This document shows, in pieces, positions 24,652 to 34,583 of a stretch of 64,000 nt of DNA. Numbering within the stretch: the first letter of the stretch is position 1; each line of letters starts with the position of its first letter. The stretch lies in assembly GCF_014229965.1 (NCBI RefSeq), contig NZ_JABGBW010000003.1, positions 1 to 64,000 of the forward strand, written 5' to 3'. This DNA is from Peptostreptococcus canis (lineage in GTDB: Bacteria; Bacillota; Clostridia; Peptostreptococcales; Peptostreptococcaceae). The position numbers and the translations under genes were made by a program. The notes beneath the pieces are model-generated. The model did no database searches, had not been told where the DNA came from, and was given only the letters and a program-made list of their open reading frames with translations.

Positions 24652-25533
24652 CTATCCGTTTTTTAATATTCTAATTATTTTCAATAATATCAACGCTATT
24701 AATATTACATTTACTGTACTAACTATATATGGAAATATTTTTCTCAATTTAACTGAAAAATCAATATTTTTATTTGATATGTATTTTATTATGCTGCTAT
24801 TACTGATTTCACTATTATCATCTATTTTGGAAATTTTATTTACTCTTTTAGCATTTACAAGCAAACGCATATTATATCTTGGTGCCTGTGTACATGTCAA
24901 TAAAGTCAAAATATCCTTACCTTCTTCTGATCTTAGTTTATCACTTTGATCCGGATATATTTTTTCCATTCCATAAACTTCATATTCAAGCTCTTTTCCC
25001 ATAAAATTAATAAGTATCTTATCATTATTTTCTAATTTGTGTATATTCAAAAACATTAATTTATTATAGTAACCGCTATGCCCAGCGATTACACATCTTG
25101 TTCCATCACCTCCAATAGGCAAATCACTTTCGGGTAATACTGCGACACCTTTTGCTATTTTTTTGTAGTCGGCATCCAAATACAAATCAAATGATTGCCC
25201 CAACTTTGGTATGGAAATAAAACCAACCTTTTTATTCAAGTCAATTCCTATTTTTTCTAAATCACTCTTTTCTTTTATTTTGTTGTTTTGATTGCTAAAC
25301 ACATCTTTTATTTGTCTATTTTCATTTCCTTTTAAATCTTCTTTTGATTTTTTATTATTTCTCAATATCTCGATCTGTTTTGTTATATTGTTTTCTTTTT
25401 TTATTTCTTTTTTATACTCTTCATTTTTTCTATATTGTGCAAAATCATCTATCGACATACTGAAAAATGGATATGTTATAATCAAAATTCCAATCATGAA
25501 AATTAATAAACCAATTATTTTTCTTTTTTTCAA
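24652..25533 (-). CDS. Class C (pilin) sortase
   Basis: A membrane transpeptidase of 293 residues. An N-terminal membrane anchor (about 6-24) is followed by a long charged linker, then the sortase barrel. The catalytic residues are the histidine in CVIAGHSGYY, the cysteine in LTLLTCTQAP and the arginine in MRLLVNAKRV. A second membrane helix near the C-terminus (about 265-288) is typical of class C enzymes that polymerise pilins. The TLLTCTQAP sequence differs from the TCTPYMINSHRLLV of the two other sortases, so it probably has a different substrate. It starts at TTG 25533, with GAGGAGAGAG in front. Last of three in series. Confidence 0.9.
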   Translation of the reverse strand: MKKRKIIGLLIFMIGILIITYPFFSMSIDDFAQYRKNEEYKKEIKKENNITKQIEILRNNKKSKEDLKGNENRQIKDVFSNQNNKIKEKSDLEKIGIDLNKKVGFISIPKLGQSFDLYLDADYKKIAKGVAVLPESDLPIGGDGTRCVIAGHSGYYNKLMFLNIHKLENNDKILINFMGKELEYEVYGMEKIYPDQSDKLRSEEGKDILTLLTCTQAPRYNMRLLVNAKRVNKISKIDDNSEISNSSIIKYISNKNIDFSVKLRKIFPYIVSTVNVILIALILLKIIRILKNG

Positions 25534-25555
25534 TTACTCTCTCCTCGGCTAATAA

Positions 25556-26455
25556 TTACATTCTTTTATCATTCTTTTTTTTAATATTTTTTCTCTTTTC
25601 CAATTTCTTTCTATATATAATAATTGATACAAAAGCAAGCAATAATACTAAGATAAATCTTATCATTTTTCTTAGTATACTTTCTTTCCTATTTTTATCA
25701 GCAATTTTTTTACTAGTTTGAAGAGGTATTCTTTCTCCTTTTACTAATAATCTATGAGAATTTATCATATACGGCGTGCATGTCATAAGTGTGGCATAAT
25801 CTTTCCCTTTCTTAACTTGAACAGGTTCAAAATCAGTAGGATCTACAACCTTTATTTGGATAACTTTATAAGCTAATTTTTCCTTTATATTGGTAATATA
25901 AAATATATCTCCTACCCTTACTTTATCCAAATTTGTAAAAAGTTTAGCAGATGGTAGTCCTCTATGCGCTGTAATGACTGTATGAGTATTTTTTCCTCCT
26001 GTTGGTAAGCTAGTTCCCTCAAGATGCCCAGCACACTCTTGTAATACAGTTTCACTTGTTCCGGCTTTTATTATAATATTTTGTTCGATTTTAGGAATCT
26101 CTACATAACCAATCTTCTCATGTACTTCCAACATTCTTGCATATTCTGCTCTTCCTGCTCTTTCTTTTTCATTAAATGGATCACCAATATTCTCCGGTTT
26201 TAAAGTTTGATTATATGCATTTGCCAATTCTATTTTCTTATTTATTTCATAGCTCTCAATTTTATTTGCAGTTTGTTTAAAATCACTAATATTCCGTCTT
26301 GATAAATAATTATAGTATTGTTGGCTAACAAAAGGATATACTATTATTATTACACCTATTGCTACTATTATTATCCATAAATTACTAACAAACTTATTTT
26401 TAGTGCCATTATTTTTTGTATCTTCCTTCTTTATATTTCTTTTTTCTTTACCCAT
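25556..26455 (-). CDS. Class C (pilin) sortase
   Basis: A 299-residue class C sortase. It has an N-terminal membrane helix (about 25-45), a lid-bearing linker, a barrel with HTVITAHRGLPSAKLF (catalytic histidine), LMTCTPYMINSHRLLV (cysteine and arginine), and a C-terminal helix with a very basic tail. Very similar to the next sortase upstream (26502), suggesting duplication. The start at 26455 has GGAGG unusually far off (16 bases), so its translation may be weak or the start mis-set. Confidence 0.9.
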   Translation of the reverse strand: MGKEKRNIKKEDTKNNGTKNKFVSNLWIIIVAIGVIIIVYPFVSQQYYNYLSRRNISDFKQTANKIESYEINKKIELANAYNQTLKPENIGDPFNEKERAGRAEYARMLEVHEKIGYVEIPKIEQNIIIKAGTSETVLQECAGHLEGTSLPTGGKNTHTVITAHRGLPSAKLFTNLDKVRVGDIFYITNIKEKLAYKVIQIKVVDPTDFEPVQVKKGKDYATLMTCTPYMINSHRLLVKGERIPLQTSKKIADKNRKESILRKMIRFILVLLLAFVSIIIYRKKLEKRKNIKKKNDKRM

Positions 26456-26501
26456 CTTTCTTATATAGTGTCCTCCAACAAATAGTTCTAATAGTATATC
26501 A

Positions 26502-27353
26502 CTATTTTTTTCTTTTTCTTTTAAATAAAATTAAAAATACAATCAATATAAAAATAATACTGATAAGCCCAATTTTTAACAATCCATTCATACCGGATTT
26601 GTTTTCTTCATCAATTTTTTTATTAGGATTATACGGAATTCTATGTCCTCTTACAAGTAATCTATGTGAATTTATCATATATGGCGTACATGTTAGTAAT
26701 GTTGCATAATCTCTATCTGATTCGATTTGTAAATCTTCAAACTTGGTTGGCTCCACTACCTTTATTTGATCAACTTCATATGCCAATGTTTGTTTTATAT
26801 TTGTTATATAAAAATGATCTCCTACCTTTACTTTTTTCAAATCTGTAAATAATCTATTTTTAGGTATACCTGAATGTGCTGTCAATACAGTATGACTGCC
26901 TTTGCCACCTATTGGAAGAGATGTACCTTCCATATGCCCAACGCCTTTCTGTAAGACAGTCTCACTAGTACCGGCATAAATAGGCAATTCTTCATTTATT
27001 TTTGGTATTGATACGTGCCCTATTTTTTCATGTACTTCTAACATCTTAGCATAAGCAGCTTTTCCTTCCTCCAATTTTTTCTTTAAGTAAGGATCATCCA
27101 CTACTATATTACTCAAAGAATCATTATAAGCTTTTGCCAATTCCATTCTTTGCTTAATTTCATAGGTTTCAATTTTTTTTACATGTTTATCAAAGTCTTT
27201 AATAGTATCACTTGATAGTCTACTATAATATAATTGACTAATAAAAGGATATATCATTACTAATACACCAACTAATATAATAAAGTTAACAAAATTATTA
27301 ATTATTTTATTGACTTTCTTCTTTTCCTTAACTTTTTTTGGATATTGTTTCAT
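26502..27353 (-). CDS. Class C (pilin) sortase
   Basis: A 283-residue class C sortase and close relative of its neighbour at 25556. It has an N-terminal membrane helix (about 22-42), HTVLTAHSGIPKNRLF with the catalytic histidine, LLTCTPYMINSHRLLV with the cysteine and arginine, and a C-terminal helix with a KRKRKK tail. AAAGGTATTT precedes ATG 27353. It is first in the row of three sortases, just behind the minor pilin and a hairpin (27400-27427). Confidence 0.92.
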   Translation of the reverse strand: MKQYPKKVKEKKKVNKIINNFVNFIILVGVLVMIYPFISQLYYSRLSSDTIKDFDKHVKKIETYEIKQRMELAKAYNDSLSNIVVDDPYLKKKLEEGKAAYAKMLEVHEKIGHVSIPKINEELPIYAGTSETVLQKGVGHMEGTSLPIGGKGSHTVLTAHSGIPKNRLFTDLKKVKVGDHFYITNIKQTLAYEVDQIKVVEPTKFEDLQIESDRDYATLLTCTPYMINSHRLLVRGHRIPYNPNKKIDEENKSGMNGLLKIGLISIIFILIVFLILFKRKRKK

Positions 27354-27399
27354 ATTAAATACCTTTCATAAAATTAGAATATAATTTTAAAAATAAAAA

Positions 27400-27427
27400 A
27401 CACCCCAAAATAAAGATAATGAGATGT
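27400..27427 (-). terminator. Hairpin between minor pilin and sortases
   Basis: ACACCCC (27400-27406) and GAGATGT (27421-27427) pair with two G-U pairs in the minus-strand transcript, followed by TTTTTATTTTT. It probably terminates part of the pilin transcript, so the sortases are read at a lower level. Confidence 0.65.
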
Positions 27428-27438
27428 TTTTTATTTCT

Positions 27439-28329
27439 TTACTTTGTATGTGGTTTTTTATATACTTTATAACCTAGTGCCATCAAAATTATACCTAAAC
27501 CTATAATTAAATATATTGTCCAATCACCAGTCCTAATTATTGAACCTCCTCTTCCACTTTCTTTTGGTGGATTTTTGGAAATGTTATTTTCAGTATTTGT
27601 TATAATAAATACATTTGAATCTTTTTTCTTAATATCTGATATATATCCATCTGGAACCTGTTCCTTAATAGTGTAAATTATTTCTTCCCCGTTTGAATCT
27701 TTTTTATTTAATGATTTAAATGTATACGACCAATCATTAGTATCACTTAATTCAACTTCATTTATTTTTTTATTATTTGCATATAAATAAACTTGTATCT
27801 TTTTTAACTTACTCCCTACCCACACTTTTTTTACAGATATTTCATCTCCATTTGATGGTGTAGTTGATTTAGTATATACTTTTATAGATTTATTTGTCTT
27901 TTCAATATTAACTATAAAAGGTGATGTACTATTGCTTTTTTTCAATATATCTCCTGTTTTTTCAATCTCTATAACATAGTATGAACCTATTTTTAGGTTA
28001 GATATTGTAGTTTGACCACTATTATCGGTAGCATCACTTATTATAAATTTACCATAAGTTTCATATTTTTTTTGAATATCTTCAATAGACATTAATTCTA
28101 GTTCTTTCACTAATTTTTCTTTTTCTTCATTACTTATTTCTTTGTCACTAATCTTTACTAGTCCAAATATGCTTCCTGATACAGGCGTAGTATTTTCTTT
28201 TCCATCCTTGTTTAGTAATTTAACTATGCTAATAGAACCAGTATCATTTGCATATATTTTATTTATAGAAACAGAAAATATCACCATAAAAATCAACAAT
28301 ATTAATGAATAATATTTTATTTTTTTCAT
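27439..28329 (-). CDS. Minor pilin with CnaB domains and IIRTG sorting signal
   Basis: A 296-residue surface protein. A signal peptide (about 1-27) is followed by a SpaA-like prealbumin domain with a threonine/serine-rich end, then a Cna_B domain (VKKVWVGSKLKKIQVYL to YTIKEQVPDGY). A C-terminal sorting signal reads IIRTG, followed by a hydrophobic segment and a KKPHTK tail. Isoleucine replaces the usual proline in the signal, so only a matching sortase should accept it. It is likely the basal or minor subunit of the pilus. It lies between the major pilin and three class C sortases. Confidence 0.85.
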   Translation of the reverse strand: MKKIKYYSLILLIFMVIFSVSINKIYANDTGSISIVKLLNKDGKENTTPVSGSIFGLVKISDKEISNEEKEKLVKELELMSIEDIQKKYETYGKFIISDATDNSGQTTISNLKIGSYYVIEIEKTGDILKKSNSTSPFIVNIEKTNKSIKVYTKSTTPSNGDEISVKKVWVGSKLKKIQVYLYANNKKINEVELSDTNDWSYTFKSLNKKDSNGEEIIYTIKEQVPDGYISDIKKKDSNVFIITNTENNISKNPPKESGRGGSIIRTGDWTIYLIIGLGIILMALGYKVYKKPHTK

Positions 28330-28354
28330 ACTTTTTCTCCCTTCCTCTCACTTG

Positions 28355-28397
28355 CCTCAATCAATCACTGAAAAAATTCTTCAGTGATTGATTGAGG
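28355..28397 (-). promoter_or_regulatory. Perfect 18-bp intercistronic hairpin between pilin genes
   Basis: CCTCAATCAATCACTGAA (28355-28372) and TTCAGTGATTGATTGAGG (28380-28397) form a perfect stem with a 7-base loop. No U-run follows on the minus strand, so it is probably an mRNA stability or processing element rather than a terminator. A second hairpin that shares its GAGG (28394-28406 with 28446-28456) would exclude it. Confidence 0.75.
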
Positions 28398-28489
28398 GGG
28401 CGATTATTAATCACGTCATCAATTAATATTTAATTTGATTTTATGTAATCCCCCTCGAAATTTAAAAATAAATTTATGTTACATATAAA

Positions 28490-30076
28490 TTATGCTCTTG
28501 AATTTCTTTTTTTCATATATATACCTAAAGTTGTAATTAATACTCCTCCGGCTATAACAATTATCGAACCTATACCACCAGTCTGTGGAATAGTAACCTT
28601 ATTATTATTTATTACATCTGGATCTGCTTTTGTCAAGCTATTTATATTTGTTGGATCATTATAATAACTATTATAACCTACTGTAAACATCTGAGGCTCA
28701 GTTATTAACGCATAATCTTTAGGTGCTTTAATTTCCTTGATATAGTAATCTGTAGTACCTGCCTCTTGCGGTTTTTTATTTTTTTCACCAAATGGCAACC
28801 CAACTACTTCAAATTCACCATTCTCACCGGAACTAAATATTGTCACCTTATTATCGGCTTCTATTTGTTCATAAGTTTTACCTTCAACTTCTGATTTTTC
28901 TATCCATTCATTTTTTGTTACTTTATCTCCAGTTAATGTTTGCTTTAAATATTTTGTTTTTTCTTTGTTTAAAACAAGAAATTTTGCGTCTTTTAATTTT
29001 GTGTCACTCTTGGCATCTTTCTTTACAAATCTTTTACCACCTGTGTGTAATTCAGGTTCTTCTGATTTCTTATCCTTTTTATCATTTGGATTATGTCCAT
29101 ATATTATTTTTGCTTCATTAGGATTTTCTGCCCCTATTATGGCATCTTCATTTATAATAGCTTTATATGTAACAATTATTTCATCATCTTTTTCAAGGCT
29201 TTTTATAAAAGTTTCTTTAAAAGTAATCTTGAACTTAGCATTTTTCGTATTTTCAACTGCATCAGTTGTGTAGTCGGTATTAATGTTAACTGGAACTACA
29301 TTATTTCCTTTTTTCTTAATATTTACAGCTAGCTCACCTGCATATGTTAGACCTTTTGAAAGTTGATCTTCTATTTCTAATATTTTATAATCCTTTATAC
29401 CTTCTGGCATCTTAGAAGTTATTCTAAATTGTTTTTTTTCACCAATAAGTGCCGTATCACGTTGGTCAGTTTCATTTACGTACTTATGAATATCCGGTTC
29501 ATCAACAGTATTTTTAGGATACACATATAAAGGATTATTCTTGTCTATCGTTGTAAATTTATTTCCGGCTGCATTATATGCAGGAAGAGAAATTTCCATT
29601 GGAACAGCCTTTGAATTAGCCAACTGTTTCTTACCTTCAATAGTTGATTTTTCTTTATTCTCAACTATTATATACTTTCCTTCATCTAGCCCCTTAAAGT
29701 TTATTTGCCCTTGTTCATTTGTTAACTGAGAATTGACAAAAGTGCCGGAATTTTGTACTAATTCACCAATTTTATCTGGTTTACTTTCATCATACTTATG
29801 TACTTCGAAACAAACTCCCTTTAAATACTTAATACCATTTCCAAAAAACTGTTCTTCATTTGATATTTTTGTTCCATCATATGTAATACCATTATGTGTA
29901 GGATTTTTTGCATCCCAATTTTTTAATGCATTCTCATCTGGCATCAAAATTTTTGTCAAAACAACATCATATGTTTCTGCTGCCGTTACTGCACTTACCT
30001 TTGTAGCAGGTAACATTGATGAAATAATAACGGCAAATGCCATTAAAATCCCTAAAAACTTACTAATTTTCTTCAT
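28490..30076 (-). CDS. Major pilin (SpaH/SpaA-type, fimbrial isopeptide D2 domain)
   Basis: The shaft pilin, 528 residues. A signal peptide (1-29) is followed by a SpaA-type N-domain. The pilin motif is VYPKN (about 187-191), whose lysine is the sortase acceptor. A D2-type isopeptide domain follows, then a C-terminal domain with an E-box (YYIKEIKAPKDYAL, about 457-470). The sorting signal is IPQTG with a hydrophobic stretch and a KKRNSRA tail. The signal is not LPXTG, as in other islands here. ATG 30076 has TTGGAGGG in front. It is expected to be polymerised by the class C sortases downstream. Confidence 0.92.
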   Translation of the reverse strand: MKKISKFLGILMAFAVIISSMLPATKVSAVTAAETYDVVLTKILMPDENALKNWDAKNPTHNGITYDGTKISNEEQFFGNGIKYLKGVCFEVHKYDESKPDKIGELVQNSGTFVNSQLTNEQGQINFKGLDEGKYIIVENKEKSTIEGKKQLANSKAVPMEISLPAYNAAGNKFTTIDKNNPLYVYPKNTVDEPDIHKYVNETDQRDTALIGEKKQFRITSKMPEGIKDYKILEIEDQLSKGLTYAGELAVNIKKKGNNVVPVNINTDYTTDAVENTKNAKFKITFKETFIKSLEKDDEIIVTYKAIINEDAIIGAENPNEAKIIYGHNPNDKKDKKSEEPELHTGGKRFVKKDAKSDTKLKDAKFLVLNKEKTKYLKQTLTGDKVTKNEWIEKSEVEGKTYEQIEADNKVTIFSSGENGEFEVVGLPFGEKNKKPQEAGTTDYYIKEIKAPKDYALITEPQMFTVGYNSYYNDPTNINSLTKADPDVINNNKVTIPQTGGIGSIIVIAGGVLITTLGIYMKKRNSRA

Positions 30077-30256
30077 TTTTTCCCTCCAATTTTTAATTTA
30101 ATATTTTATTACATCAAAACTACTATTTTATATAGTAATAATAATAAACAACTTTTAATTTTCTATATATAATCAATATATCAATTTAAAAATAGTCAAA
30201 AAACAAACTTTTTTTATTAGATTAATTAACATTCACTTATTAAAAATAAAATAATA

Positions 30257-32671
30257 TTAGTTAATTAAATCTTTTCTATTTCTATAAAGAATACCTATAC
30301 AAGTAATCGACATACCTATCATCACAAAAATAATGCTACCAATACCGCCAGTTGCAGGATATACAGGATTCACTTTGTTTTTTAATTTTAATCCTACCTT
30401 AGTATAATCGGTTCCATCACCAATTACCAATATTCTCTCACTAGGTTCGGAAATTTCTGTGAATCCTTTTGGTACTACTTCTCTTATTTCATATGTATAA
30501 TAATCCCCTGATTTATCCTTTATATCTAGATTCTTATAAACATATTTCCAATGACCGCTTCCGTCTCTTGTTAGTACTATACTGTCTTTCCCATTTACTT
30601 TTATTAACTCATCCGGTGAATTTGCGGTTTTTCTATATAATTTAACTTCTACTGAAGGTAAACTATCATTTTTTATTATCTGTCCTGATGTATTTTGCCA
30701 CAATTTTTCTACCGGCAAATCAAATAATTTCTTTTTCTCTTTATTATAAACTTTTAATGAAGCGTTTATTAGACCATTATCTCCTTTTTTACCGGTATAT
30801 TCCTGTTTATCATACTTATTAAACTCGAAATCTGAAGTCAAACTATTCTTATCTTCTTCAATAAAGTATGTATAATATTCACCATTGTCATTTTGCAATT
30901 CCAGTTTTTCAAATGTATATTTCCAAGATATATCCGGATTAGGATCATATTTAAGCATTCTTATTATAGAAAATTTATCATCTACCTTATTATTAATTTT
31001 TCTCTTCAAAGTAACAGTAATAGGTGGATGATTTTTCGTCTTTTCATTTGGTATAATTCTTTCATTGAAATCTATCCATACCTTTTCAACGGGTATATTT
31101 ATTCTATATCGCTCATTCTTTATTACTATAAGATTTACTTTATCTCCCTTTACCTCATATGTGTATGTTTGATTATTTTTTATATACCCGGGCGGAGGAA
31201 TAACTTCCTTTATGTCATAACTACCCGGTTCTAAAACTTCAGATATGGCTTCTCCATTATCATCGGTTATTAATTTAAATGTCTTGCCCGTTTTTTTATT
31301 TTCAACAATAAACTCTGCTTTTGGAAGAGATTTTGTCACATTATCCTTGTCAATTTTATGTATTTTTAATTTACCAATGGTACTTGCAGAACCCTCACCA
31401 CCAGATTGTGCTGATTCAAAATGAGAACCTACCGGCTCTTCTTTTTTTCCAATTATAAGTTTGGCTTTATTCCTTAATCTATAACCATTAATATAATTTG
31501 ATCTATATGTCAACATTAACTGTCTTTCATTAATTCCATCTATTAGTTTTCCTTCATCATCCGTTAAATTTAATGGCTTTACTTCTTTGTCCCATATGGA
31601 ATTTAAATTCAAAGAAAAACTTCTATTATTATCTTTAAGTTCTATATAAGAGCTGATATTTATACTTTTGTATACTTTTTTTACATTTCCAAATTCATCA
31701 TGCTTTACTATATGTAACTCAAAAGAATTCGGGACGTATGCTATTAAACTTGGATCATATCCTTTTTCAACTTCTATTTTGTCTTCTATCTTGGTATTTT
31801 CCAAATTTCCTTTTTTGTGATTAATTCTTAGTACCCACTTTATTTCCTTATTATCTGGTTGATCAGGTAATCTTTCACTCCATTTAACAAAAACTTCATT
31901 TTTTGGTCTCCTTGGTCCATCACTATCGAATGGTTTTGTCTTTCCATCAATAGTTATTTGAACTATATTCGTATCCTCATTGACAAGATAAGAACTTATT
32001 AAATTAGCTGCAAGATACATTGTACCTTTTAAATCTTTTTTTCCAATAGGACTTTCCACATATTTTTCAAAGGTTACTGTTACTTTTCCTCCTCCATCTT
32101 TATTAGGAGAAACAACAGCTTTTGCTACAAGTTGCTTCCCATCGGGTGTCATTAAATCAAAATGGGTCGCCGCTTTATAATCCGGAAATCTAAGTTTATC
32201 AGGTAAAATTACTTCAAAATAATCTCCTGCTTTAAGATTGCTTAAATCTCCCGGAACTTCCCAGTTCATTTTTAAATAATAACTTTTCCACCATATTAAC
32301 TTTTTTGGTGTTTCATAACTCTCCTGTTTCTTCTCAACAATATCGAAATCCGTAATTTTAACATTCACTTTTGTTTTATTTCCCCGAACCGATTCCAATA
32401 CTTTAAGTTCTTCATTTCCGCCATCATTGTTAAGTATATTTAATCTGTCATTTGATTCTCTATCAACTTCTATTTTTTTACTTTTCGATAGCTCATTATT
32501 TCCTTCTACATATCCCTCGTCAATATGTACTTCTTCAAGCCTATTCTCCCTAATACTCTGTGCATTGCCAACTATATCGTCTGAAACAGCATTTGAGTAT
32601 ATATTTGCAAACATACTAAATATTAATAATATGAGAAATAATAGCTTTACTCTTTTTTTTATATTTAGCAT
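30257..32671 (-). CDS. Pilus tip adhesin with collagen-binding-like and CnaB domains
   Basis: An 804-residue cell-wall protein. After a signal peptide (about 1-30) comes an SdrC-like/collagen-binding type adhesion fold (about 75-425; LKAGDYFEVILPDKLRF, TMYLAANLIS). A SpaA domain is next (KLKIHKIDKDN to SYDIKEVIPPPGY), then two Cna_B domains starting IPVEKVWIDFNE and LPVEKLWQNTSG. The sorting signal is YPATG. Adhesins of this kind sit at the tip of sortase pili, with intramolecular isopeptide bonds in the CnaB domains. I start it at ATG 32671 behind AAGGGAGG; an open frame continues 25 codons upstream without a ribosome site. Confidence 0.88.
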   Translation of the reverse strand: MLNIKKRVKLLFLILLIFSMFANIYSNAVSDDIVGNAQSIRENRLEEVHIDEGYVEGNNELSKSKKIEVDRESNDRLNILNNDGGNEELKVLESVRGNKTKVNVKITDFDIVEKKQESYETPKKLIWWKSYYLKMNWEVPGDLSNLKAGDYFEVILPDKLRFPDYKAATHFDLMTPDGKQLVAKAVVSPNKDGGGKVTVTFEKYVESPIGKKDLKGTMYLAANLISSYLVNEDTNIVQITIDGKTKPFDSDGPRRPKNEVFVKWSERLPDQPDNKEIKWVLRINHKKGNLENTKIEDKIEVEKGYDPSLIAYVPNSFELHIVKHDEFGNVKKVYKSINISSYIELKDNNRSFSLNLNSIWDKEVKPLNLTDDEGKLIDGINERQLMLTYRSNYINGYRLRNKAKLIIGKKEEPVGSHFESAQSGGEGSASTIGKLKIHKIDKDNVTKSLPKAEFIVENKKTGKTFKLITDDNGEAISEVLEPGSYDIKEVIPPPGYIKNNQTYTYEVKGDKVNLIVIKNERYRINIPVEKVWIDFNERIIPNEKTKNHPPITVTLKRKINNKVDDKFSIIRMLKYDPNPDISWKYTFEKLELQNDNGEYYTYFIEEDKNSLTSDFEFNKYDKQEYTGKKGDNGLINASLKVYNKEKKKLFDLPVEKLWQNTSGQIIKNDSLPSVEVKLYRKTANSPDELIKVNGKDSIVLTRDGSGHWKYVYKNLDIKDKSGDYYTYEIREVVPKGFTEISEPSERILVIGDGTDYTKVGLKLKNKVNPVYPATGGIGSIIFVMIGMSITCIGILYRNRKDLIN

Positions 32672-32901
32672 AAAAACCTCCCTTATTTTTTTATAATTTA
32701 TATTCCCAATTTTTATTAATTCCCAAAAAACTTTCTTGATAATCATTTTTTATTTAACACCATAGCAATTACTATTTTCTAATGAGTTGTTTTATATTTC
32801 TATACATAAATAATTATATCATAAAATTTTTAATTTTCTTCTAAAAAAAAATAAATTTTTTTTTAAGATTTATAAAAAGTATTATTGCATATACTCAAAA
32901 A

Positions 32902-32939
32902 GATGTCCAAATATAATTATTCAATCATATCTGAACATC
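32902..32939 (-). terminator. Terminator of the LAKTG surface protein gene
   Basis: GATGTCCA (32902-32909) pairs with TGAACATC (32932-32939) with one wobble pair, extended by AATAT/ATAT. On the minus strand it is followed by TTTTTGAG. Confidence 0.7.
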
Positions 32940-32969
32940 GTTTAATCATCTTTATATTAAATTAATTTA

Positions 32970-34253
32970 TTACTTTTTAGTTTTCTTTCTTAGAGCAAAT
33001 ACTCCGCTAGAAATCATAGCCAATCCGGCTACACTATATCCAAGAGTATTAGCAAAACCAGTTTTTGCTAAGCCACCTCTTTTAGTATTTTTAGATATAT
33101 TATTATTTGAAGTCTTGCCGCTACTTCCCAAGCTTATATAAAGAACCTGATTATTTATCTTTCCAGATTCAACTTTAAAAATATGTTTCTTTGCATTAGC
33201 ATAATTATGCAATTTATAATAATAATTTCCCGGATTTAATATTAATGTTCCGTCATTTAACAAGAATTCTGCACCTTTAGATACTTTTGTTGTATCCAAC
33301 TTTCCTTCTGCATTTGTTTTTCCAACAAATATTAAAGTTTCATTTTTACCATTTACATCAGTAGAGTATACTGCTATTTCTTGATTTGGAACTCCTTTTT
33401 TGGTATTTTTATCTAAAACTTTTATGCTGGCACCAGTTTTATTTCTTGAATCATTACCACCAGGAGTAGAACTATCTTTTACAAATCTCACATTCAAATC
33501 TTTTATTTGAGATGAGTTTATACTAAAGAAAACACCTTCCTTTGGAAGAGAATAACCTCCCACAGAGTTTTTTCCTGTAAGTTTATACTTACCACCTGAT
33601 AGCAACATTGTTCCATCGTTTACATCTACCTTTGTACCTGGCAACTCACTCGTTCTTTCAAAGGCTTCTGTTAAAAGCCCATCTTTGTCAGTACTAAATG
33701 TAGATATTCTTATATAATTACTTCCTGATAAAGCATAAAGATCATATGTCATCCCTTCAAGGGGTTCTCCAGACTCATTTTTTGCTTCTACAATAGCCTG
33801 ACCTAATTCTGATATTGGAGTATATTGTTCATCAATAGGATTTCCACTTCCACCTTCCAGTACTGTAAATACTTTCGGTCTAACTTTCTTATAAAATCCA
33901 GAAGCCGGAACTTCATCAACATAATAGTATGTCCCTGCCTTTAAATTTATATTTCCATCTGAATCTACTACATTCGATATATCATATCCATTAAAGGCTT
34001 TTAATGTTTCCTTATTCAGTTTCCCATCATTCTTAGTTGCAACAGTAAATATTTTCTTTGATGTACCTGCCATGACATCTTTTTCATAAAATGCAATAGT
34101 TAGATTATTTACCGGATCACCATTTTTGGAATTTGTAAATTTTGCACTAATTCCATCGGCAAACGCTAAATTAAGTGCTCCTGTTGACATAGCCATTGGA
34201 ACAGAAATAGCAAGTGCTAATACTAAATTAACTATTTTCTTACCAATTTTCAT
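32970..34253 (-). CDS. LAKTG-anchored surface protein with three prealbumin-like domains
   Basis: A 427-residue wall-anchored protein. A signal peptide ends near residue 32 (LAFADG). Three similar beta-sandwich units follow (about 33-145, 150-262, 272-378). Each ends with a strand pattern of the type GTYYYVDEVPASGFYKK, SGGKYKLTGKNSVGGY or PGNYYYKLHNYANA. The first resembles a SpaA CnaB domain. The sorting signal is LAKTG, followed by a hydrophobic segment and a KKTKK tail. It is divergent from a class A-like sortase, probably its anchoring enzyme. TAGGAGGAAGT precedes ATG 34253. Confidence 0.82.
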   Translation of the reverse strand: MKIGKKIVNLVLALAISVPMAMSTGALNLAFADGISAKFTNSKNGDPVNNLTIAFYEKDVMAGTSKKIFTVATKNDGKLNKETLKAFNGYDISNVVDSDGNINLKAGTYYYVDEVPASGFYKKVRPKVFTVLEGGSGNPIDEQYTPISELGQAIVEAKNESGEPLEGMTYDLYALSGSNYIRISTFSTDKDGLLTEAFERTSELPGTKVDVNDGTMLLSGGKYKLTGKNSVGGYSLPKEGVFFSINSSQIKDLNVRFVKDSSTPGGNDSRNKTGASIKVLDKNTKKGVPNQEIAVYSTDVNGKNETLIFVGKTNAEGKLDTTKVSKGAEFLLNDGTLILNPGNYYYKLHNYANAKKHIFKVESGKINNQVLYISLGSSGKTSNNNISKNTKRGGLAKTGFANTLGYSVAGLAMISSGVFALRKKTKK

Positions 34254-34583
34254 AATACTTCCTCCTAAGTTATATAGAATAATACTTTAGTCATACATTA
34301 TATAGTATTTTTAATGTATGATAAAAGTGAGTACTCTTAAAAAAACTTCATATTTCATAAATTGAAATTCTTTAGCTTTGGTATTAACAAATAAAAAGAG
34401 TACAATTTTTATATAATAATACCTATTATCATAATAACATATTTTTGTTAAAATTAAAATATCTATTGATTATTTATTACTAAAAAAAATCTAAAGAAAT
34501 ATATATTTTAAAATATTAAGCATATTTGTATTACTTTATACATATATTATGATATAATTTAATTGAGTTTTTTAGGAGGATTT
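34254..34583. other. Divergent promoter region, surface protein and sortase
   Basis: The -10 TATAAT for the sortase lies at 34553-34558. The surface protein promoter appears to overlap a 10-bp palindrome (34291-34300 with 34312-34321). No gene was seen. Confidence 0.5.
34291..34321. promoter_or_regulatory. Operator-like inverted repeat at the surface protein promoter
   Basis: TCATACATTA (34291-34300) and TAATGTATGA (34312-34321) are exact inverted repeats. On the minus strand a TATAAT-type -10 lies within the element. A regulator bound here could block the LAKTG protein gene. Confidence 0.45.

Noticed and set aside
28355-28397. Rho-independent terminator after the major pilin
   Set aside because: The stem is perfect but no U-run follows on the transcribed strand, and the minor pilin continues in the same direction.
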